Shown here: one piece after another, positions 5,970-9,884 of the stretch
Layout: each line of letters opens with the position of its first letter
How positions within the stretch are numbered: the stretch's first letter is position 1
Origin: Prevotellaceae bacterium
GTDB lineage: Bacteria > Bacteroidota > Bacteroidia > Bacteroidales > UBA932
Reading direction: 5' to 3'
DNA: 9,884 nt
Assembly (NCBI GenBank): GCA_031254635.1
Contig: JAIRUB010000223.1
Coordinates: 1-9,884, forward strand
Translations under genes and position numbers: made by a program
Notes under the pieces: generated by a model
Seen by the model: only the letters and a program-made list of their open reading frames with translations
Told to the model about the DNA's origin: nothing
Databases searched by the model: none

Positions 5970-6643
5970 TGCAAAACGAATTTCACAAATATGCCGTAAA
6001 GCATGCCGGCATCAGCAGCTTGACACTTCACCGCTACTCGTCGATGTATAATGGGTACATCAATCCTACTATTATTGAAGAGCGTCAATTGAATGTAGCC
6101 ACTATGGATGTATTTTCCCGTTTGATGATGGACCGCATTATATTCTTAGGCGTTCCCATTACCGACGATGTATCTAATATTATTCAAGCTCAATTGCTTT
6201 TCTTAGAGTCGAGCGATGCTTCCAAAGATATTCAATTATATTTGAATACACCCGGAGGCGTAATATATGCAGGCCTCGGTATTTATGATACTATACAATT
6301 GGTGTCGTCGAAGGTAGCAACTATTTGCACCGGCATAGCCGCATCTATGGGCGCTGTTTTATTAACAGCCGGCAGTCCCGGCCTTCGTTCGGCGCTTCCG
6401 CACTCCCGCATAATGATTCATCAACCTATGGGTGGAGCCGAAGGACAGGCATCAGACATTGAAATTGCTGCCCGCGAAATCTCCAAGCTTAAACGTGAGC
6501 TGTACGAAATCATAGCTTCACACTCAGGCAAGGAAGTAGAGCAAATAGAAAAAGACGCCGACCGCAATTATTGGATGACTTCCAGGGAAGCCTTGGAGTA
6601 CGGCATGGTTGATGAAATATTGGTAAAAACGAAAAATAAATAA
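5969..6643 (+). CDS. clpP: ClpP ATP-dependent protease proteolytic subunit (triad Asp replaced by Asn)
   Basis: Serine peptidase forming the barrel that degrades substrates unfolded by ClpX. 224 residues, with an N-terminal extension containing INPTIIEERQLNVA before the core (FSRLMMDRIIFLG, 49-61). The nucleophile is S126 in TGIAASMGAVLL. The His is H151 in RIMIHQPMGG, spaced 25 residues from the Ser as in E. coli. The third triad position, Asp in E. coli (ERDRFLS), aligns without gaps to N200 in DADRNYWMT (codon AAT). Listeria monocytogenes ClpP1 also has Asn there and is less active alone. Activity is therefore probably retained but may be altered; no second clpP is visible in this window. 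The start codon overlaps the tig stop (TAATG), and clpX follows after 6 nt, so ClpP and ClpX are made together. Family identity is certain; the consequence of N200 is inference. Confidence 0.96.
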   Translation: MQNEFHKYAVKHAGISSLTLHRYSSMYNGYINPTIIEERQLNVATMDVFSRLMMDRIIFLGVPITDDVSNIIQAQLLFLESSDASKDIQLYLNTPGGVIYAGLGIYDTIQLVSSKVATICTGIAASMGAVLLTAGSPGLRSALPHSRIMIHQPMGGAEGQASDIEIAAREISKLKRELYEIIASHSGKEVEQIEKDADRNYWMTSREALEYGMVDEILVKTKNK

Positions 6644-6649
6644 GCACTT

Positions 6650-7885
6650 ATGCCTAAAAAACGACCTCCGTTAAACCCTTATTGCGCTTTCTGCGGAAGA
6701 GTTGTCGAAGAAGTAGCTTTATTGCTCGACGGGCTCGAAGCTTCTATCTGCAACGAGTGTGTTGAAGCAGCCGCTTCCGTGGTTAAAGATACCTTGAAAC
6801 TACCGGTATCTCCTTCCTCAACAACGGACGATATGCCGGTGAAACTGCTCAAACCACAAGAAATAAAAACTTTTCTTGATCAGTATGTCATTGGGCAGGA
6901 ACAGGCAAAAAAATATTTATCGGTAGCTGTTTACAATCATTATAAACGCATCAATCAGCCGGTAAAAGACGAGGTTGATATTGAAAAATCGAATATTCTG
7001 TTGGTGGGCGCTACCGGCACCGGTAAAACTTTGCTGGCACGTACCATCGCCCGCATGCTCCATCTACCTTTTGCCATTGTTGATGCTACAGTACTTACAG
7101 AGGCCGGCTATGTGGGCGAAGATATAGAAAGTATCCTCTCCCGCCTGCTGCAAAGCGCCAATGAGGATGTAGCGAAGGCCCAAAAAGGAATTGTGTTCAT
7201 TGATGAAATCGACAAGATTGCGCGTAAAAGCGACAATCCATCCATTACCCGCGATGTGAGTGGCGAGGGTGTTCAGCAAGGGTTACTCAAGCTGCTGGAA
7301 GGCGCTATTGTGAATGTTCCTCCGGGGGGTGGGCGCAAGCATCCCGAGCAAAAAATGATAGCTGTCGACACCAAGGATATCCTGTTTATCTGCGGCGGTG
7401 CCTTTGAAGGCATAGACCGCAAAATTGCCCAACGCCTAAACACCCAAGTGATAGGCTACAAGGCTGTACAGAAACATGCGCACATCGATAAAAACAACCT
7501 CTTGCAATACATTGCTCCGGCCGACTTGCGCGGCTACGGGCTAATCCCCGAAATTGTAGGCCGACTACCTATCGTGACTTACTTGCTATCCCTTGACCGT
7601 ACAGCGCTACGTAATATCCTCACTGAGCCTAAAAACGCCATTATCAAACAATATATCCAATTATTCAAGATGGATAACATCAAATTAACTTTTGATGATG
7701 AGGTGCTGGATTTTATTGTTGATAAGGCCATAGAATTTAAATTAGGCGCCCGCGGCTTACGATCTATTTGCGAGGTTATTATGATGGATGCTATGTATGA
7801 GTTACCTTCAACCAATAATAAAAGCCTGCGTGTTACCTTGCAATATGCTAAGGATAAAATGAGCCAAATAAAGATTGCTTGCTAA
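6650..7885 (+). CDS. clpX: ClpX, ATP-dependent unfoldase of the ClpXP protease
   Basis: Hexameric AAA+ unfoldase that recognises substrates, threads them through its pore and feeds ClpP. 411 residues, usual length. The N-terminal C4 zinc-binding domain uses C12, C15, C34 and C37. In the AAA+ module, Walker A is GATGTGKT (120-127), pore-1 loop GYVG (153-156), and Walker B VFIDEIDKI (182-190, D185/E186). The RKH pore loop is at 229-231, ICGGAF follows, and sensor 2 is GARG (366-369, R368). The ClpP-docking tripeptide is IGY (268-270) rather than the IGF of E. coli. All ATPase motifs are intact, so it should be active. ATG 6650 lies 6 nt after clpP and puts the zinc domain at the correct distance. 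The stop is 3 nt from the convergent dnaX stop, with no hairpin between them. Confidence 0.97.
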   Translation: MPKKRPPLNPYCAFCGRVVEEVALLLDGLEASICNECVEAAASVVKDTLKLPVSPSSTTDDMPVKLLKPQEIKTFLDQYVIGQEQAKKYLSVAVYNHYKRINQPVKDEVDIEKSNILLVGATGTGKTLLARTIARMLHLPFAIVDATVLTEAGYVGEDIESILSRLLQSANEDVAKAQKGIVFIDEIDKIARKSDNPSITRDVSGEGVQQGLLKLLEGAIVNVPPGGGRKHPEQKMIAVDTKDILFICGGAFEGIDRKIAQRLNTQVIGYKAVQKHAHIDKNNLLQYIAPADLRGYGLIPEIVGRLPIVTYLLSLDRTALRNILTEPKNAIIKQYIQLFKMDNIKLTFDDEVLDFIVDKAIEFKLGARGLRSICEVIMMDAMYELPSTNNKSLRVTLQYAKDKMSQIKIAC

Positions 7886-7888
7886 TTG

Positions 7889-9565
7889 CTACTTCACATC
7901 CAATTTAAACGTCTGTTTCAAATCCTGTACCTGAGGGTATTTTTCCGTTAGGTGACGAAATTTTTCGGAGGGCATATATAGTTGTGTGTCACCATTGGGT
8001 TGCACTTCTTCCACTACTGCAACTTCCAACTGTAAAGAGTGATTGTGTAATGCTTTGGAAAGAAAATTCAAGATTTCTTCCGCCATATTTTTCTGCATCC
8101 ACTCGCGTTGGGCCTCATTCACTACCGAAAAAGAAATAACAAAACTGTCTTTCAATATGGGTGTAGCACTTCTCAAAGCGTTGGCTAAACGCGGTTTGTT
8201 GGCCACATGAATAACCAATTCACCCCAGGCGACTTCTAATTGCTCTTGAGTAAAAGGTTCGCATTCGTGCGATTGTTCAACAATTTTTTCTTCGACAACG
8301 GTTTGCTTTGCTATGGCCTCTTTCAAAGAAAAACTTTTAGGGGCAGCAGGTATAACCGAGGGTTGCACCGTAGCGCTTGCAATAGTAGCAGCCACAGAAG
8401 AAGAACTTGATGCAGCAGCCGAGGCAATAACAGGATCTCCTTCTTCTATTTCGCTATCATCGTTTTTTTTTTCAGCGCCGATATTCGACAAGCGCACTAA
8501 AGTCAACTCAATCAACAAACGCGGGTTTCCGCTGGATTTATAGGCCATCTCGCAGGCATTAGTCAATTGCAGGGCTTCAAACAAAAATTCTTCAGGAACT
8601 TGTGCAGCTTGCGTTTTATAATGTTCGGCAATCACATCGCCCACTTCCAGTAAGGAAACCGTACGCGGTTCTTTGCATACCAATAAATTACGGAAATGTA
8701 TGCTTAAACCGGCAACAAAATATTGGGCGTCAAAACCCTTAGCCAATACCTCGTCAAAAACTAACAATGTATCGGCAAAACGATGTTGCAGGAAATGTTC
8801 GGTAAGTTTAAAATAATATTCGTAATCGAGTACATTCAGGTTTTCAATAACTCCGGCGTAGGTAATATTATCGTCGCAAAACGCCACTACCTGATCATAA
8901 ATCGACAGAGCGTCGCGCATGGCGCCATCGGCCTTTTGAGCAATTACATTCAAGGCGGCAGGCTCTGCTTGCACACCTTCTTTGGCAGCTATTCCGGTTA
9001 GATGTTTAACAATGTCGGGGACGGTGATACGGCTAAAATCATAGATTTGGCAGCGTGATAAAATAGTGGGAATAATTTTGTGTTTCTCGGTAGTCGCAAG
9101 AATAAAAATTGCATGCGCAGGCGGCTCTTCCAAAGTTTTCAGAAAGGCATTGAAAGCGGAAGACGACAGCATGTGTACCTCATCAATGATGTAAACGCTG
9201 TATTTACCGATTTGAGGCGGCACGCGCACTTTTTCGTTGAGCAGGCGGATATCCTCCACCGAATTGTTTGAGGCGGCATCTAATTCGTGGATGCTGTAGG
9301 AACGGTTCTCGGCAAAGGAACGGCAGGACTCACATTTGCCACAAGCCTCTAAATTATCCGTAAGGGTCAGACAATTAATGATTTTAGCAAAAATGCGGGC
9401 GCAGGTGGTTTTACCCACGCCGCGCGGCCCACAGAACAAATAGGCATGCGCCAACTGTTCACGCTTAATGGCATTTTTAAGCGTAACCCCTATCTTTCCC
9501 TGTCCCACAACTGATTCAAAGGTTAGCGGACGGTATTTCCTTGCTGATACAACAAAAGACTCCAT
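7889..9565 (-). CDS. dnaX: DNA polymerase III subunits gamma and tau
   Basis: Clamp-loader ATPase of the replicative polymerase; the full-length tau form also tethers the polymerase core and helicase. 558 residues. Domain I has Walker A GPRGVGKT (46-53), a zinc site formed by C65, C75, C78 and C81, Walker B VYIIDEVH (124-131) and the SRC motif (170-172) carrying the arginine finger. Domains II and III run to about 364. A Ser/Ala-rich linker (SAAASSSSSVAATIASATV) leads to a C-terminal domain (about 435-558) expected to bind the polymerase. A run of ten A residues (8472-8463, residues 365-368) marks the end of domain III, and slippage there would yield a gamma-like product. ATG 9565 fits the conserved MESFVVSARKYRP start. 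The -7 box ends only 7 nt upstream, so the message may have almost no leader. It converges with clpX. Confidence 0.96.
   Translation of the reverse strand: MESFVVSARKYRPLTFESVVGQGKIGVTLKNAIKREQLAHAYLFCGPRGVGKTTCARIFAKIINCLTLTDNLEACGKCESCRSFAENRSYSIHELDAASNNSVEDIRLLNEKVRVPPQIGKYSVYIIDEVHMLSSSAFNAFLKTLEEPPAHAIFILATTEKHKIIPTILSRCQIYDFSRITVPDIVKHLTGIAAKEGVQAEPAALNVIAQKADGAMRDALSIYDQVVAFCDDNITYAGVIENLNVLDYEYYFKLTEHFLQHRFADTLLVFDEVLAKGFDAQYFVAGLSIHFRNLLVCKEPRTVSLLEVGDVIAEHYKTQAAQVPEEFLFEALQLTNACEMAYKSSGNPRLLIELTLVRLSNIGAEKKNDDSEIEEGDPVIASAAASSSSSVAATIASATVQPSVIPAAPKSFSLKEAIAKQTVVEEKIVEQSHECEPFTQEQLEVAWGELVIHVANKPRLANALRSATPILKDSFVISFSVVNEAQREWMQKNMAEEILNFLSKALHNHSLQLEVAVVEEVQPNGDTQLYMPSEKFRHLTEKYPQVQDLKQTFKLDVK
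8463..8472 (-). promoter_or_regulatory. A10 slippery run in dnaX, candidate gamma/tau recoding site
   Basis: On the coding strand GCT GAA is followed by a run giving GAA AAA AAA AAC, ten A in a row including the end of GAA. Gain of one A (or a -1 ribosomal slip) reads CGA TGA, stopping at about residue 369. Loss of one A reads ACG ATG ATA GCG AAA TAG, stopping at about residue 372. Both products end directly after the clamp-loader domains. Thermus thermophilus makes gamma by transcriptional slippage on a comparable A9 run in dnaX. I see no strong downstream hairpin of the E. coli type. Use of the site is inferred, not shown. Confidence 0.55.
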
Positions 9566-9572
9566 AACAAGG

Positions 9573-9580
9573 CAAAGGTA
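9573..9580 (-). promoter_or_regulatory. -7 promoter box of dnaX
   Basis: TACCTTTG on the minus strand is a perfect TAnnTTTG box. Its last base is only 7 nt upstream of the dnaX ATG, so transcription would begin at or within a few bases of the start codon. The upstream region is AT-rich with no clear TTTG -33 box. Confidence 0.6.
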
Positions 9581-9708
9581 GTATATTTTTTTTGATAATG
9601 AAAAACCGAGCTATTTATTTTGTTATCTGAAATATTTTCTGTTACTTACAATTCTTCTCATTATCCACTACAAATAGTTTATCATTTTTGAATTATATAA
9701 AGTACAAT

Positions 9709-9731
9709 ATATTTTTACAATATAAAAATAT
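9709..9731. repeat. AT-only inverted repeat and 13-bp-spaced direct repeat upstream of right-edge gene
   Basis: ATATTTTTA (9709-9717) and TAAAAATAT (9723-9731) form a perfect 9-bp inverted repeat with loop CAATA, just upstream of a -7 box. ACAATATA also occurs twice, at 9704 and 9717, 13 bp apart. It may be a protein-binding site or part of a transposon end. In such AT-rich DNA chance is also plausible. Confidence 0.35.
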
Positions 9732-9735
9732 TTAT

Positions 9736-9743
9736 TATCTTTG
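9736..9743 (+). promoter_or_regulatory. -7 promoter box of the right-edge transposase gene
   Basis: TATCTTTG followed by CA is a perfect TAnnTTTG box ending 12 nt before the ATG at 9756. The -33 position falls in the AT-only inverted repeat and has no clear TTTG. Confidence 0.55.
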
Positions 9744-9755
9744 CATCAAAAAACG

Positions 9756-9884
9756 ATGTCAAAAGAACGTATATTAGTACAGGCGAGATTGACGACTATA
9801 AAGTCTCAGTTGCGCAAAGATGAAAAATTTTCTCAAGGAGTTCGGCTCTATGCGGTGTATCAAATTAAGCTTGGTCGCACTGCG
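9756..9884 (+). CDS. N-terminal fragment of a helix-turn-helix transposase, probably IS630 family
   Basis: The open frame runs to the window edge: 43 codons starting MSKERILVQARLTTIKSQLR and ending VRLYAVYQIKLGRTA. The RLYAVYQIKLGRTA segment resembles the first helix of the DNA-binding domain of IS630-type transposases. There, a helix-turn-helix (ELYGVS..ICNW type) normally follows and would lie beyond the edge. ATG 9756 is chosen because it follows a perfect -7 box at the right distance; no open frame extends further upstream with conserved sequence. The left end of the element should lie between about 9590 and 9740, but I could not identify its terminal repeat. The rest of the gene cannot be assessed, so a solitary helix-turn-helix regulator remains possible. 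Confidence 0.6.
   Translation, partial: MSKERILVQARLTTIKSQLRKDEKFSQGVRLYAVYQIKLGRTA

Noticed and set aside
8440..8463. E. coli-type stem-loop stimulating dnaX frameshifting
   Set aside because: The sequence after the A10 run is AG-rich with no good complementary arms, so only slippage on the run itself is proposed.
8313..9271. Plus-strand open frames inside dnaX
   Set aside because: They are antisense to a well-conserved gene, and have no start context or family resemblance.

Overview
The window comes from a Bacteroidota (Bacteroidetes) chromosome. Three things point there: TAnnTTTG-type -7 promoter boxes precede most transcription units; proteins such as the DUF3078 outer-membrane barrel and the Bacteroidetes-style ClpP and trigger factor are present; and Shine-Dalgarno sequences are mostly absent. 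The genus cannot be fixed from this sequence.

Layout, left to right. Positions 1-1191 hold a decayed IS5-family insertion sequence on the minus strand. It runs off the left edge, carries three frame changes and has lost about 60 codons, including the first DDE aspartate. Its right end abuts the stop codon of a DUF3078 outer-membrane protein gene (1192-2169, minus), which sits 1 nt behind manA, mannose-6-phosphate isomerase (2171-3145, minus). Divergent from manA is udk, uridine kinase (3240-3857, plus), closed by a strong 12-bp-stem terminator (3878-3921). A 518-nt gap follows with a promoter-like box, a GC-rich patch and several short intergenic repeats, then tRNA-Leu(UAG) at 4376-4457. Next is the protein-quality-control operon tig-clpP-clpX (4632-7885, plus), with a TAATG overlap between tig and clpP and a 6-nt gap between clpP and clpX. 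Converging on clpX with 3 nt between stop codons is dnaX (7889-9565, minus). At the right edge, the first 43 codons of a probable IS630-type transposase start at 9756 (plus).

Most of the window is conserved housekeeping content flanked by two different insertion sequences. Trigger factor folds nascent chains at the ribosome exit, and ClpX unfolds substrates and feeds them to ClpP. DnaX is the clamp-loader ATPase. ManA links fructose-6-phosphate to mannose metabolism, and Udk salvages pyrimidine nucleosides.

Two points deserve attention. ClpP has Asn200 where the catalytic-triad Asp is expected. dnaX has a run of ten A residues exactly at the end of the clamp-loader domains, with stop codons immediately available in both alternative frames. 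This is the arrangement expected for slippage production of a short gamma form next to full-length tau. I found no convincing evidence of an undescribed defence or mobile system in the window.
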